From Pseudomonas sp. TH41 (GTDB lineage: Bacteria > Pseudomonadota > Gammaproteobacteria > Pseudomonadales > Pseudomonadaceae), in NCBI RefSeq assembly GCF_016650695.1, contig NZ_JAEKFH010000005.1, forward strand, positions 1,116,001 to 1,180,000: a DNA stretch of 64,000 bases, written 5' to 3'. Numbering within the stretch: position 1 is the first letter of the stretch; each line of letters opens with the position of its first letter. Made by a program: the position numbers and the translations under genes. The notes below the pieces were generated by a model that saw only the letters and a program-made list of their open reading frames with translations, had not been told where the DNA came from and did not search any database. Of this stretch, positions 35,456 to 44,003 are shown one piece after another.

Positions 35456-35737
35456 ATGCTTTACCCGATTGCGATTTCAATGGGCGATGACAAACACGCG
35501 TGGGGCATAGCCGTCCCGGATGTCCCGGGTTGTTTTTCCGCCGGGGAAGATCTGGACGATGCGAAGGCTATGGCTCGCGAAGCCATTGAGGGTCATTTCG
35601 AACTACTGGCTGAAAACGGTTTACCGATTCCACCTGCCAGTAACGTCACGCTGCACACAGCCAATCAGAAATACGCGGGATGTGTCTGGGAAGTGGTAGA
35701 GATCAACATGTCCAAGTACTTTGGCGAAACCCACTAG
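35456..35737 (+). CDS. hicB: Orphan HicB-family antitoxin-like protein
   Basis: The 93-residue protein from ATG 35456 (GAGGAC 8 bases upstream) has the HicB partial RNase-H fold: YPIAI...WGIAVPDVPGCFSAGEDLDDAKAMAREAI, the pattern that binds and blocks HicA. No hicA-like toxin of about 60 residues lies on either side; the upstream gene is unrelated and separated by a terminator. It may be a solitary antitoxin or a remnant. Confidence 0.82.
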   Translation: MLYPIAISMGDDKHAWGIAVPDVPGCFSAGEDLDDAKAMAREAIEGHFELLAENGLPIPPASNVTLHTANQKYAGCVWEVVEINMSKYFGETH

Positions 35738-35782
35738 CATCGACGCATAAGGCAGTCCCGATCAGTTAAGCCGCAACACGAG

Positions 35783-35916
35783 CTGTAGCAGCTGGCGAAG
35801 CCTGCGTTCGGCTGCGCAGCAGTCGTGAAATCAGACTACGCGGTGTTTCAGGAAGACCTCGCGCACAGGTTTTACGACTGCTTCGCAGCCGAACGCAGGC
35901 TTCGCCAGCTGCTACG
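35783..35916. repeat. Long inverted repeat of a third REP-like family
   Basis: The arms of about 47 bases (CTGTAGCAGCTGGCGAAGCC... and its complement) bracket a 40-base spacer. The core GCGAAGCCTGCGTTCGGCTGC differs from the two REP families found elsewhere here. It is probably the 3' boundary of hicB. Confidence 0.8.
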
Positions 35917-36098
35917 GATTGTGTCGCGCCTTTAACAAACGGCATTACCCCGAACACCGTTTCTTTTGTTAGTTTTTTGCCTCCCCACATATAGTTTGCG
36001 TATAGATCCCCGCGAGCCAGTAAAGAAGCCGTAGCAGCGCATTGAGCCTGACAACAGATGCCTTACTCTGCCAGCTCACCTTTCACTTAGAGGTCAGC

Positions 36099-36203
36099 AT
36101 GGACCATTCAGAGTTCGGGATCATGATCATTTCAATGATTGGGTTGTTCGGCTTTGCTTCGTTTGTTTTTGAATACTTGAGTGCCAGGAAAAGGGGCCGA
36201 TAA
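36099..36203 (+). CDS. 34-residue putative membrane peptide
   Basis: The ATG at 36099 has AGAGGTC 5 bases upstream and opens 34 codons. The peptide has a short acidic N-terminus, a single hydrophobic helix (IMIISMIGLFGFASFVF, residues 8-24) and a basic tail SARKRGR, the layout of inner-membrane small proteins with the C-terminus in the cytoplasm. A dedicated terminator follows directly. No homologue is recognised. Confidence 0.6.
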   Translation: MDHSEFGIMIISMIGLFGFASFVFEYLSARKRGR

Positions 36204-36229
36204 CGTTCAGCGTTATCCGTCCCTTTTTT
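36189..36229 (+). terminator. Terminator overlapping the end of the small membrane peptide gene
   Basis: GATAACG-TTCAG-CGTTATC followed by CCGTCCC and T7. Flanking AAAAGGG pairs with the CCCTTTT, giving a long stem. It also lies at the 3' end of the convergent tam gene. Confidence 0.8.
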
Positions 36230-36233
36230 TGCG

Positions 36234-37004
36234 TTAGCGGGTCGCGACGATGAACAATCGCGGGAACGGCAGCAGCACCGAGCCATCGCTCAGCGCCGGA
36301 TAAGCCTGCTCGATCGCGGCGTGATATTGCTTGAGGTATTGCGCCTTTTCCGCGTCATCCAGCGGTTCGAGAAATGGCCGCAAACCGCTGCCCTTGAACC
36401 ACTCGACCACGCCCGCCGCACCGCCCGCCAGTGGATGATGGTAGGTGGTGCGCCAGACATCGACTCGTGCACAGTGCGGCCGCAGCATCGAGTAGTAAGC
36501 GCTGGCACTGGCCATTTCCGTCCGCTGCCCGGCGGCGTCCGCCAATTTACTGGCCCACGGGCCCTCAGCGGCCACTTCGCGCATCAGGCGATGGGACGGC
36601 TCGTTGAGGTTGTCAGGCATTTGAATGGCCAGGCTGCCGCCCTTGGTCAGTCTGGCGGCCAGCGAAGGCAGTAACATCGCGTGATCGGGAAGCCACTGCA
36701 ACACCGCGTTGGCGAATATCACGTCGAACGGACCGTTGTCGTCCCAGGTTCCGATATCAACAGTGTCGAACTGCACGTGCGGCAAGCGCTTACGGGCGGC
36801 GTCGATCATATCAGTTGAACTGTCCACGCCACGCACGGTGGCGTCAGTGAAGCGCTCTACCAGCAACTCCGTCGAATTGCCGGGGCCGCAACCGATGTCG
36901 ATAGCCGACCGCGCATCCACGGGCGGGATCGCCGCGAGCAGATCTCGAGCCGGACGTGTGCGTTCATCTTCAAAAGCGACGTATTGCTTGGCGGACCAAC
37001 TCAT
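36234..37004 (-). CDS. tam: Trans-aconitate 2-methyltransferase
   Basis: The 256-residue SAM-dependent methyltransferase has motif I AIDIGCGPGNSTELL (residues 39-53) and the Tam-specific start MSWSAKQYVAFEDERTRPARDLL. IQMPDNLNEPSHRLMREVA is also characteristic. It methylates trans-aconitate, a spontaneous inhibitor formed from cis-aconitate. Monocistronic and of normal length. Confidence 0.92.
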   Translation of the reverse strand: MSWSAKQYVAFEDERTRPARDLLAAIPPVDARSAIDIGCGPGNSTELLVERFTDATVRGVDSSTDMIDAARKRLPHVQFDTVDIGTWDDNGPFDVIFANAVLQWLPDHAMLLPSLAARLTKGGSLAIQMPDNLNEPSHRLMREVAAEGPWASKLADAAGQRTEMASASAYYSMLRPHCARVDVWRTTYHHPLAGGAAGVVEWFKGSGLRPFLEPLDDAEKAQYLKQYHAAIEQAYPALSDGSVLLPFPRLFIVATR

Positions 37005-37100
37005 TGCGTTCTCCTGTCGGCGTGTTGTCGTGGGCAGGGGCAGACAACCGGTTCGCTACGATACCTCGACTGACACTCGCTTCCCTATCAACACCTTATT

Positions 37101-37180
37101 TGTAGGAGCTGCCGCAGGCTGCGATCTTTTGATCTTGCTCTTAAAAACAAAAAGATCGCAGCCTGCGGCAGCTCCTACAA
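37101..37180. repeat. REP palindrome upstream of the iron-permease-like gene
   Basis: TGTAGGAGCTGCCGCAGGCT arms of about 32 bases surround a short AT-rich loop. It stands between divergent genes, an unusual spot for this element type. Confidence 0.85.
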
Positions 37181-37273
37181 GGGCGGCGCAGGAGAAATAC
37201 GAACATGTCATCAGAATTTTCATCCCGCCCGCGCTGTCACAAAATCAGGCGCATCCCCATAAGGAGCACGGCA

Positions 37274-37684
37274 ATGAAATTCGCAAAAATCTCTCAGAAG
37301 CTCGCCCTGTGGGCCGGCAGTCCCCGGACGTTTCTCGGGGCAATTATTCTGATTTTCCTGTGGGGGTTAAGCGGGCCGATTTTCCATTTCGACGACACCT
37401 GGCAACTGATCATCAACACGTCGACCACCATCATCACTTTCCTGATGGTGTTCCTGATTCAGAACACGCAGAACCGCGACACGGACATTTTGCATTTGAA
37501 GATTGATGAGTTGTTGCGAGTGACGACGGAGGCGCAGAACGCGATGCTGGGGCTCGAAGCGCTGGACCTCAAGCAGTTGGAAGCGCTGAGAAAGCAGTAT
37601 CGGCAACTTGGCGAGGGCGAAACGATTTCCTTGGACGGGACCGTCGTCCAGGAAAAAGACAAGCCAGATTTGAATGAAAGCTGA
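37274..37684 (+). CDS. Low-affinity iron permease family membrane protein
   Basis: The 136-residue protein has two transmembrane helices (FLGAIILIFLWGLSGPIF, about residues 22-39, and TTIITFLMVFLIQNTQNRD, about 57-75) and a cytoplasmic coiled tail. The FLIQNTQNRDTDILHLKIDELLR segment is the hallmark of the Fet4-like family in bacteria. Iron transport by the short bacterial forms is not demonstrated. The start is ATG 37274, with AAGGAG 8 bases upstream. Confidence 0.82.
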   Translation: MKFAKISQKLALWAGSPRTFLGAIILIFLWGLSGPIFHFDDTWQLIINTSTTIITFLMVFLIQNTQNRDTDILHLKIDELLRVTTEAQNAMLGLEALDLKQLEALRKQYRQLGEGETISLDGTVVQEKDKPDLNES

Positions 37685-37729
37685 TCGGAAAATCGCGGGT
37701 GGCCGGAGGTCACCCGCGCGCGCCGATGT

Positions 37730-38235
37730 TTAGCGACTCGCTTGCAGCGCCTTGGCCATTTGCAGATGGTTTTGCAATTTAGGCAGCGTTTCTTCAGCGA
37801 AGGCTTTAATTTCCGGCACGTCAGTGGTCTGCGCTACCTGCTGCAGTTGCTCGATGGCTTCCTGGGTAGTTTTCACCTGACTGGCGGCGTAGGCCTGGTC
37901 GAAGCTCGCGCCGTCCATCACTTCCGGCATCAGGGCTTTGGCCTTGTCGATGACTTCTTCGCGTGGCGCCACCGGCAAATCGAGTTGCTTGGCGATTTTC
38001 GCCAGATGCTGATTGGCGGTGGTGCGGTCATTAATAACAATGATGGTGTAGTCCTTGACCTCTTTTGATTCGGTTTTCTGATGCGCCAGGCGACTGGCTT
38101 CGATTTCGGCCATGCCTTTGGCCGAGGCATCGTTGATGAATTCGGCGGGCGACTGGGCAAAGGCACTGCTGTGGCGCACAGGCCCAGTACCGCGGCAAAA
38201 CTGGCATTGCGTAATCGGGTGGCCATCCGGCTCAT
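37730..38235 (-). pseudogene. DUF4142 periplasmic protein, frameshifted in the signal peptide
   Basis: A signal peptide starting at ATG 38235 (MSRMATRLRNASFAAVLGLC, good GGAGGG upstream) leads into a different frame from the DUF4142 body that begins SAFAQSPAEFINDASAKGM. Restoring one C near 38170 (GCCACAGCAGTG to GCCACAGCCAGTG) would join them as ...CATASAFAQSPAEF, a normal signal cleavage region. The body (about 145 residues, helical) is otherwise intact. It is either a true loss-of-function mutation or a base-call error. Confidence 0.8.
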
Positions 38236-38310
38236 GGTCGCGCCCTCCTCAAAATAAAATTAAAACGGGAGCTTTCGCCCCCGCCTTTCAATCAAAACTA
38301 CCTTCACCCA

Positions 38311-38469
38311 CTATTTGGATTTCTGACCACCTTTGCGGCCCATTTCTGGTTTCACAGGGTCTTTATCGACAGTCGTGGTGGTAGTTTTCCCACCTTTGCG
38401 ACCGGCTTCAGACGCCTTCGTTCGATCGTTGGCGAAGTTTCCCGAGTTCGAGTTTCTTGAGTTAGGCAT
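38311..38469 (-). CDS. KGG-repeat stress-induced small protein
   Basis: The 52-residue hydrophilic protein starts at ATG 38469 and ends at TAG 38311-38313. It has two KGG motifs (EAGRKGGKT near residue 22 and EMGRKGGQK near 42), as in YciG/GsiB-like stress proteins, plus a Thr-rich linker. It is too short for many gene callers. It probably shares stress regulation with the neighbouring DUF4142 gene, but no promoter is identified. Confidence 0.8.
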   Translation of the reverse strand: MPNSRNSNSGNFANDRTKASEAGRKGGKTTTTTVDKDPVKPEMGRKGGQKSK

Positions 38470-38585
38470 GATTCTCTACCTCTTGGTGATGATCGCGACG
38501 AGCAGGTGCCCGCATAGAATCTGAATTTCGATCCGCAAAAAGGTTTAGAAAACCTGATAACGCCGCGACGAACGGCGGCGAATGC

Positions 38586-39932
38586 TCAGACCAGTCGCAG
38601 GTGATGCTCGCGCTTGGCGCTGTACATGGCTTCATCGGCATGTCGGAACAATTGTTTTTCATCAGTGCCATGGTCGGGGTATCGCGCCACACCGATGCTG
38701 GTATGAACGTTCAGGCTGTGCCCGTCCAGACGCAGCGGCTGAGCCAGCACCTGACGGATTTTACCCGCGACGCTGTCGGCGTCTTCCGAGGCGTGGATAC
38801 TGTGTAACAACACCACAAACTCATCACCGCCAATGCGCGCCACCGTGTCGGTTTCCCGCACGCACCCCTTGAGCCGATTGGCGACCGCTTGCAGCATCAT
38901 GTCGCCGACAGCATGGCCATGGGTGTCATTGACCTGTTTGAAACGGTCGAGGTCGACGTACAGCAAGGCCATTCGACCGCACTCCTGACGAGCCACCGCC
39001 AGCGAGTCTTTGAGACGCTCGCGGAGCAATTCGCGGTTGGGGAGCTGGGTCAGTTGGTCGTACTGGGCCATCTGCTGCAGCCGGGCATGCAATTGTTTGC
39101 GCTCGATCGCAGTGGCGACCTGGGCACAAACGTACTGCAACAGTTCCTTATCCTGCTCGGTGTAGCGCTCGCCACCCGGTACGCTTTTGACGATCAGCGC
39201 GCCGATGGTGCCGTTTTGCGAGTTCAGTGGCACGCCCAGCCAGCAAGGCGAATTCTGTTCAGCCACCAGCCCCTCGAATCCTGCGGGTGGAACGTCCTGG
39301 TCGGGGGTCAGCAAAATCGGCAGGCCGGTGCGAATGACCTCGGCACACAGTCGCCCGGTGACCGTTCCGGGCTGCCCGGGTTGCGGCTCGCGATCATCAA
39401 CGTGATAGGGGAAGTTCAGTTGTGCACAGTGTTCGTCGTACAGCGCGACGGAAAAATTCAGCGCCGGCAACCATTCACCGATGATCAGGTGGATGCGTTT
39501 GAACAGCGCCAGCAAATCTTCCGCCGCGTGGGCCGCTTCGGAGATCGCATACAACGCCGCTTGCCGGGATTCCGCCTGCTTGCGCTCGGTGATGTCGCGC
39601 GCCACGGCGATGCGCAACTGGTCGACCTCAGACCAGCGCGCCGACCAAAGGATGTGCACCACTCGGCCATCCTTGCGCAAGTAACGGTTTTCAAAGTTGA
39701 GCTTGGGCTCGCCGCCCATGATTTCCCGTGCGGCATCAAGGGTGCGCTGACGGTCGGCTGGATGCACCAGATCGATCATTGGCTGTCCGATCAGTTCGTC
39801 CGGGGTGTAGCCGAAAATACGCTCGCAGGCCGCGCTGACAAACACGAAGCGACCTTGTTTATCGACCGCACAGACGGCGTCCAGCAAGAGATCAATGTAG
39901 CTCGCCAACGGCGCGGAATTTCTGGTTGCCAT
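38586..39932 (-). CDS. PAS-GAF-GGDEF diguanylate cyclase
   Basis: The 448-residue soluble protein has a PAS domain (about residues 10-120, ending ITERKQAESRQ), a GAF domain (about 145-280, with CWLGVPLNSQNGTIGALIV) and a GGDEF domain (about 285-445). The active site GGDEF lies in ARIGGDEFVVLL. It should make c-di-GMP in response to cytosolic signals. ATG 39932 is preferred over a TTG eight codons earlier. Confidence 0.88.
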   Translation of the reverse strand: MATRNSAPLASYIDLLLDAVCAVDKQGRFVFVSAACERIFGYTPDELIGQPMIDLVHPADRQRTLDAAREIMGGEPKLNFENRYLRKDGRVVHILWSARWSEVDQLRIAVARDITERKQAESRQAALYAISEAAHAAEDLLALFKRIHLIIGEWLPALNFSVALYDEHCAQLNFPYHVDDREPQPGQPGTVTGRLCAEVIRTGLPILLTPDQDVPPAGFEGLVAEQNSPCWLGVPLNSQNGTIGALIVKSVPGGERYTEQDKELLQYVCAQVATAIERKQLHARLQQMAQYDQLTQLPNRELLRERLKDSLAVARQECGRMALLYVDLDRFKQVNDTHGHAVGDMMLQAVANRLKGCVRETDTVARIGGDEFVVLLHSIHASEDADSVAGKIRQVLAQPLRLDGHSLNVHTSIGVARYPDHGTDEKQLFRHADEAMYSAKREHHLRLV

Positions 39933-40017
39933 GGTGCAGAGAGCGTGTCCGGACAATGCAGCAAAAAGAAACCATCCTTGACCGATGAGCAGAACTGGCG
40001 CGTCCCGGCAACCAGTA

Positions 40018-40656
40018 TCAAGCCTTGTTCGTCACCAACCCCGGCAATGCATGCGCCAGGGCATTGATGGCAAAACCGATAAACATGACCCCACACAGCC
40101 GGGTGATCAACAGCTCATGCCGTTGATACAACGTGCGTACCTGCTGCGCACCGACAATGCCAATGAGGATAGCGTAGGCCATCAGACCGCCGATGAAGCT
40201 CAGGACGATCAGCCACGGCAACATCGACCAGTGGAGCAACTCTGCACGACTGGAGAGCAGCGCGGTGAACGTTGCCACCGCAACCGGGTACGCTTTCGGA
40301 TTGGTCAGACCAAACAGAATGCCGTGCCAGAACGGTTGTCGCGCCGGGCCCTGAGGCGCGTCGGCGCTGCTGCGACGGGCACGAACCGCGCGCATGCCCA
40401 GCCAGAACAGATAGAGCCCGCTGAGCACGCCCAGCACATCGAATGCCGTGCTGCCGATTTCCCTCGCCCCCACAATCGCGACGAGCGCCGTGCTGCACCA
40501 GACCACGTCCCCAAGCAAATGCCCGCAAAGAAACCCCGCCCCCGCCCGTCGACCACGGGCCGCGCCGATGCCAAACACCGCCAGCACACCCGGTCCGGGC
40601 GTGATGCCGTAGATAAAACCGGAAGCGAGAACGGCCATTAGCAGCGATGGGGTCAT
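40018..40656 (-). CDS. LysE family exporter
   Basis: The 212-residue membrane protein has six predicted helices and the LysE/RhtB N-terminal signature GITPGPGVLAVFGIGAARGRRAG (about residues 18-40). Members export amino acids such as lysine, threonine or homoserine lactone; the substrate here cannot be told. ATG 40656 is the likely start. Confidence 0.87.
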   Translation of the reverse strand: MTPSLLMAVLASGFIYGITPGPGVLAVFGIGAARGRRAGAGFLCGHLLGDVVWCSTALVAIVGAREIGSTAFDVLGVLSGLYLFWLGMRAVRARRSSADAPQGPARQPFWHGILFGLTNPKAYPVAVATFTALLSSRAELLHWSMLPWLIVLSFIGGLMAYAILIGIVGAQQVRTLYQRHELLITRLCGVMFIGFAINALAHALPGLVTNKA

Positions 40657-40853
40657 TGGAAATCCTTTTGAACTACCGGGTGAATGGACGCAAGTCTATC
40701 TCAGGACTTTGCGCATCGACTGACTGATCGTTAAAGAACTTTACGTCCGCACTGGGGCCCGACGCCTCAACCGCGCACGGTCCTTAGCTCCGTGAGTTCA
40801 TTCAAGCATTTGTTACGACAGACGAACGGCCGGCCTATTACCCTATATGACGC

Positions 40854-40882
40854 TGTAGTATGTTGTATTACAAACCACTACA
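40854..40882 (+). promoter_or_regulatory. Candidate autoregulatory operator of the toxin-antitoxin pair
   Basis: TGTAGT and ACTACA form an inverted repeat around an internal TGTATTACA palindrome, 12 bases upstream of the antitoxin start. RHH antitoxins typically repress at such sites. Confidence 0.5.
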
Positions 40883-40893
40883 TCGAGACTGCC

Positions 40894-41133
40894 ATGTCCG
40901 TCATGTCTTTGCGCCTGCCAGACGAAATCGCCGATACCCTCGCCACTCTTTCTAAAGCTACAGGTCGCAGCAAGTCATTTCTTGCCGTGGATGCGTTGCG
41001 CGAATACCTGGCACGAGAATCATGGCAAATTGAGGAAATTCAGAAAGCGTTGAAGGAAGCTGATGCAGGTGACTTCGCAACGCCCGAAGAAGTGAAAGCA
41101 ATCGCAGACAAGTGGGCTGCCAATGCGCGTTGA
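40894..41133 (+). CDS. Ribbon-helix-helix antitoxin (ParD/CopG-like)
   Basis: The 79-residue protein from ATG 40894 has the RHH N-terminus SVMSLRLPDEIADTLATLSKATGRSKSFLAVDALREYL, then a flexible acidic C-terminus that would wrap the toxin. Its end overlaps the toxin gene by 11 bases, the usual antitoxin-first order. The upstream longer frame to 40792 lacks a ribosome site. Confidence 0.87.
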   Translation: MSVMSLRLPDEIADTLATLSKATGRSKSFLAVDALREYLARESWQIEEIQKALKEADAGDFATPEEVKAIADKWAANAR

Positions 41134-41407
41134 GTGGCTGCGTACCGCATTAAAAAATCTGGATGACGAAGCAGCCTATATAGCCATTGAGAATCCAAAA
41201 GCCGCAGCGGAGTTCGTCCAAGCCATTCTCGCCAGCGTCGATCACCTTGCTAGCTTTCCTGCGACAGGACGAGAAGGTCGTTTGCCCGGTACTCGTGAAT
41301 GGGTCCTGCCCGACCGGCCGTACCTGATTCCCTATCGAGTTCGCCAAGGTCGCCTACAAGTGCTTCGGGTCTTTCATACTCGGCGCCTTCCACCCACGAA
41401 TTGGTAG
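41123..41407 (+). CDS. RelE/ParE superfamily toxin
   Basis: The 94-residue protein shows the RelE/ParE fold pattern: VEWLRTALKNLDDEAAYIAIENPKAA at the N-terminus, then SFPATGREGRLPGTREWVL and the C-terminal YRVRQGRLQVLRVFHTRR. The GREGRLPGTREW stretch fits ParE-like (gyrase) rather than mRNase RelE toxins, but this is a judgement from pattern only. Confidence 0.87.
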   Translation: MRVEWLRTALKNLDDEAAYIAIENPKAAAEFVQAILASVDHLASFPATGREGRLPGTREWVLPDRPYLIPYRVRQGRLQVLRVFHTRRLPPTNW

Positions 41408-41480
41408 ATATCAGCGGCGACGGTGGTGTTGATTCAGTTTAGTGATTCGCTGGCTAAAGCAATTATTGCAACATGTTGAA

Positions 41481-41559
41481 GATCAAAAGATCGCAGCCTG
41501 CGGCAGCTCCTACAGGGATGCGTGGTCCATGCAGGAGCTGTCGCAGGCTGCGATCTTTT
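41481..41559. repeat. Reverse-ordered pair of REP elements touching the MFS stop codon
   Basis: The two arms are in the opposite order to the other pairs (GATCGCAGCC...CTCCTACAG then CAGGAGCTG...GCGATCTTTT). The element abuts the TAA of the MFS gene at 41558-41560. Confidence 0.75.
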
Positions 41560-42889
41560 AAAACTTGTCGAGCGTGCGCAGCTTCTGCGGCAACCCCCAC
41601 ATCAGCAGCGCCACGGCGATCAGCGCGGCGACGCCGATGACGTACAGGGCCGGGGTGGTGCTGCCGGTCAGGTCCTTGATCCGCCCGACCATGACCGGGC
41701 TGACAATACCGCCGAACTGGCCAAGGGTGTTGATCACCGCGATCCCGCCAGCCGCCCCTGCGCCGGCACCGGCCAGCAGTTTTGGCGGCAAGGTCCAGAA
41801 GCTCGGGATGGAGGCGATGATCCCTGCGCCGAGCAAGCCTAGCGCGACGATCAGGAAGGTCGTGTGGTTGGCGAAGATGCCTGCACAGAAGAAGCCCACC
41901 GCTCCCACCGCGACCAACCCGGCGACAAACTTGCGGCGCTCGCCGGTCGAGTCGGACAACCGCCCGATCACCACCATGCTGATCGCCCCACAGATGTACG
42001 GGATCGCCGTCAACAAACCGATCATGACCGGGCTCTCGGTGCCGGCACTGCGGATCAGCTGCGGGGCCCAGAAATTCAAGCCGTAGGACGCCACCTGAAT
42101 CAGGAAATAGATCAGCCCCAGCGTCAGGAAACCCGGAATTCGCAGCGCGGCGAGCAACGAACCGCCGCTCTTGTGCGGTTCATGGTGCGCGATGCGGCTG
42201 GCCAGCAGCGTTTTCTCGGACGGCGTCAGCCAATGAGCGTCTTCGATGCGGTCCTTGAGCAACGTCAGCACCAGCAAGCCGAGGCCGATGCACGGCACGC
42301 CGCCGAGCAGAAACAGCCAGTGCCAACCGCGCATGTCCAGGAAGCCATCGAGGTGTTGCAGCACCAGTCCGGAGAACGGTGCGCCCACCAGACCGGCAAA
42401 CGCCGACGACAGGAACAACATCGAGGTGATACGCCCGCGATAGTGCTGCGGGAACCACAGCGTCAAGTAATACAGCACGCCCGGCGCAAACCCGGCCTCC
42501 ATGGCGCCAATCACAAAGCGCAACCCGTAGAACTGCCATTCGCTGTTGACGAAGACCATCGCCGCCGTCGCAAGCCCCCAGGACATCATGATCCGGGCGA
42601 TCCAGCGCCGTGCGCCGACCTTGTAAAGCATCATGTTGCTCGGCACTTCGAACAACACATAACCGACCACAAACAGCCCGGCGCCGAGGCCGTACGCGGT
42701 GTCGCTCAGGCTCAGGTCCGTCTGCAACTGGAACTTGGCGAAGCTGATATTGATGCGGTCAAAAAAAGCGAACAGGTAGCAGACCATAATCAGCGGCATC
42801 AGCCGCCAGGCGACCTTGCTGACCAGGGCTTTTTCTTCGTCGTGGCTAACGGACGGGCTTGCGCCCGCTTCCAGTACATTAAGGCTCAT
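41558..42889 (-). CDS. MFS transporter, anion:cation symporter (phthalate permease) family
   Basis: The 443-residue protein has twelve helices and ACS-family motifs: FFDRINISFA after helix 1, YVLFEVPSNMMLYKVGARRWIARIMMSWG between helices 2 and 4, and the central loop. Such carriers import organic acids. The start is ATG 42889 with GGAGAAAC upstream; a longer frame to 42967 is less likely. It is grouped with the HMG-CoA lyase and CoA-transferase genes, which suggests it imports their substrate. Confidence 0.88.
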   Translation of the reverse strand: MSLNVLEAGASPSVSHDEEKALVSKVAWRLMPLIMVCYLFAFFDRINISFAKFQLQTDLSLSDTAYGLGAGLFVVGYVLFEVPSNMMLYKVGARRWIARIMMSWGLATAAMVFVNSEWQFYGLRFVIGAMEAGFAPGVLYYLTLWFPQHYRGRITSMLFLSSAFAGLVGAPFSGLVLQHLDGFLDMRGWHWLFLLGGVPCIGLGLLVLTLLKDRIEDAHWLTPSEKTLLASRIAHHEPHKSGGSLLAALRIPGFLTLGLIYFLIQVASYGLNFWAPQLIRSAGTESPVMIGLLTAIPYICGAISMVVIGRLSDSTGERRKFVAGLVAVGAVGFFCAGIFANHTTFLIVALGLLGAGIIASIPSFWTLPPKLLAGAGAGAAGGIAVINTLGQFGGIVSPVMVGRIKDLTGSTTPALYVIGVAALIAVALLMWGLPQKLRTLDKF

Positions 42890-42971
42890 GGTGTTTCTCC
42901 AGGCGGACTTCCCGTGGGTGTCCGATTGTTTTTGTTGTCTGGTTGAGATAATCGGTGTGGAGGCCATTCAT

Positions 42972-43060
42972 TGTGGGAGCGAGCCTGCTCGCGAATACGG
43001 TCTGACATTCAGCAACGATGTTGACTGACACTCCGCTTTCGCGAGCAGGCTCGCTCCCAC
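42972..43060. repeat. REPIN between mvaB and the MFS gene
   Basis: TGTGGGAGCGAGCCTGCTCGCGAA arms with a 40-base spacer. It fills most of the 187-base gap. Confidence 0.87.
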
Positions 43061-43076
43061 CGGGGATTCGGTGTGG

Positions 43077-44003
43077 TCAGGACGGGGTCGGGTGCAAATC
43101 GCAATTGCGTCCGGCCTTGGCCAACTGCCCGGGCACTTCGTGGCCTAGCAGCGCCGGCAATCCTCGGGACAGCTTCAGCAGCAGCGGCAGGTCGATACCG
43201 GTGTGAATGCCGATTTCATCGCACAGGTTCACCAGGTCTTCGGTGCAGATATTGCCCGAGGCACCCGGTGCAAACGGGCATCCACCCAGCCCGCCGAGGG
43301 CCGCGTCGAAACGTCGGGCACCGGCCTCGTAAGCCGCGAGCACGTTGCACAAACCGAGGCCGCGGGTGTTGTGGAAATGCAGGGTCAGATCCGCGGGCGA
43401 AACGCGCTGCAAGACCCGACGCACCAGCCGATCAACCTGGCGTGGATTGGCCATGCCGGTGGTATCGGCCAAGGTAATGCCCTGGATCCCGAGCTCCTGA
43501 TAAGCCTCGACGATTTGCAGAACGCGATCCTCATCGATCGTGCCTTCGAACGGGCAGCCGAACGTGGTGGCGATGCTGCCGTTGAGGCGCACCTGGGTGC
43601 CGCCCACGTACTGCACGACCTCGCCGAACGCGGCCAACGAATCTTCGCAACGCATGCGCATGTTCGCCAGGTTGTGGGTCTGGCTGGCAGACATCACCAG
43701 ATTCAGCTCGTCAGCCCTCGTCGCCAGCGCCCGCTGCGCGCCTTTGAGGTTTGGGATCAATGCCACGTAAATCACACTGGGTTGCCGGGTGATGCCCTTA
43801 AACACCAGTTCACCGTCACGCAGCGCCGGAATGGCTTTGGGCGAGACGAACGAACCCGCTTCAATGCGGCTGAACCCGGCCAACGACAGCTGATCGATCA
43901 GGGCAATCTTGTCGACGGTTTCGACCCAGGTCGGCTCGATCTGCAAGCCGTCGCGGGGAGAGACTTCCTGAACCATCAGGGTCTGGGAAAAATCAGTGAT
44001 CAT
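43077..44003 (-). CDS. Hydroxymethylglutaryl-CoA lyase family protein
   Basis: The 308-residue TIM-barrel enzyme carries the HMGL-like start VQEVSPRDGLQIEPTWV (metal-binding RDG) and the C-terminal loop GLGGCPFAPGASGNICTEDL with the catalytic cysteine (about residue 237). It cleaves HMG-CoA to acetyl-CoA and acetoacetate, or a close analogue such as citramalyl-CoA. It overlaps the CoA-transferase gene by 4 bases. Confidence 0.88.
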   Translation of the reverse strand: MITDFSQTLMVQEVSPRDGLQIEPTWVETVDKIALIDQLSLAGFSRIEAGSFVSPKAIPALRDGELVFKGITRQPSVIYVALIPNLKGAQRALATRADELNLVMSASQTHNLANMRMRCEDSLAAFGEVVQYVGGTQVRLNGSIATTFGCPFEGTIDEDRVLQIVEAYQELGIQGITLADTTGMANPRQVDRLVRRVLQRVSPADLTLHFHNTRGLGLCNVLAAYEAGARRFDAALGGLGGCPFAPGASGNICTEDLVNLCDEIGIHTGIDLPLLLKLSRGLPALLGHEVPGQLAKAGRNCDLHPTPS

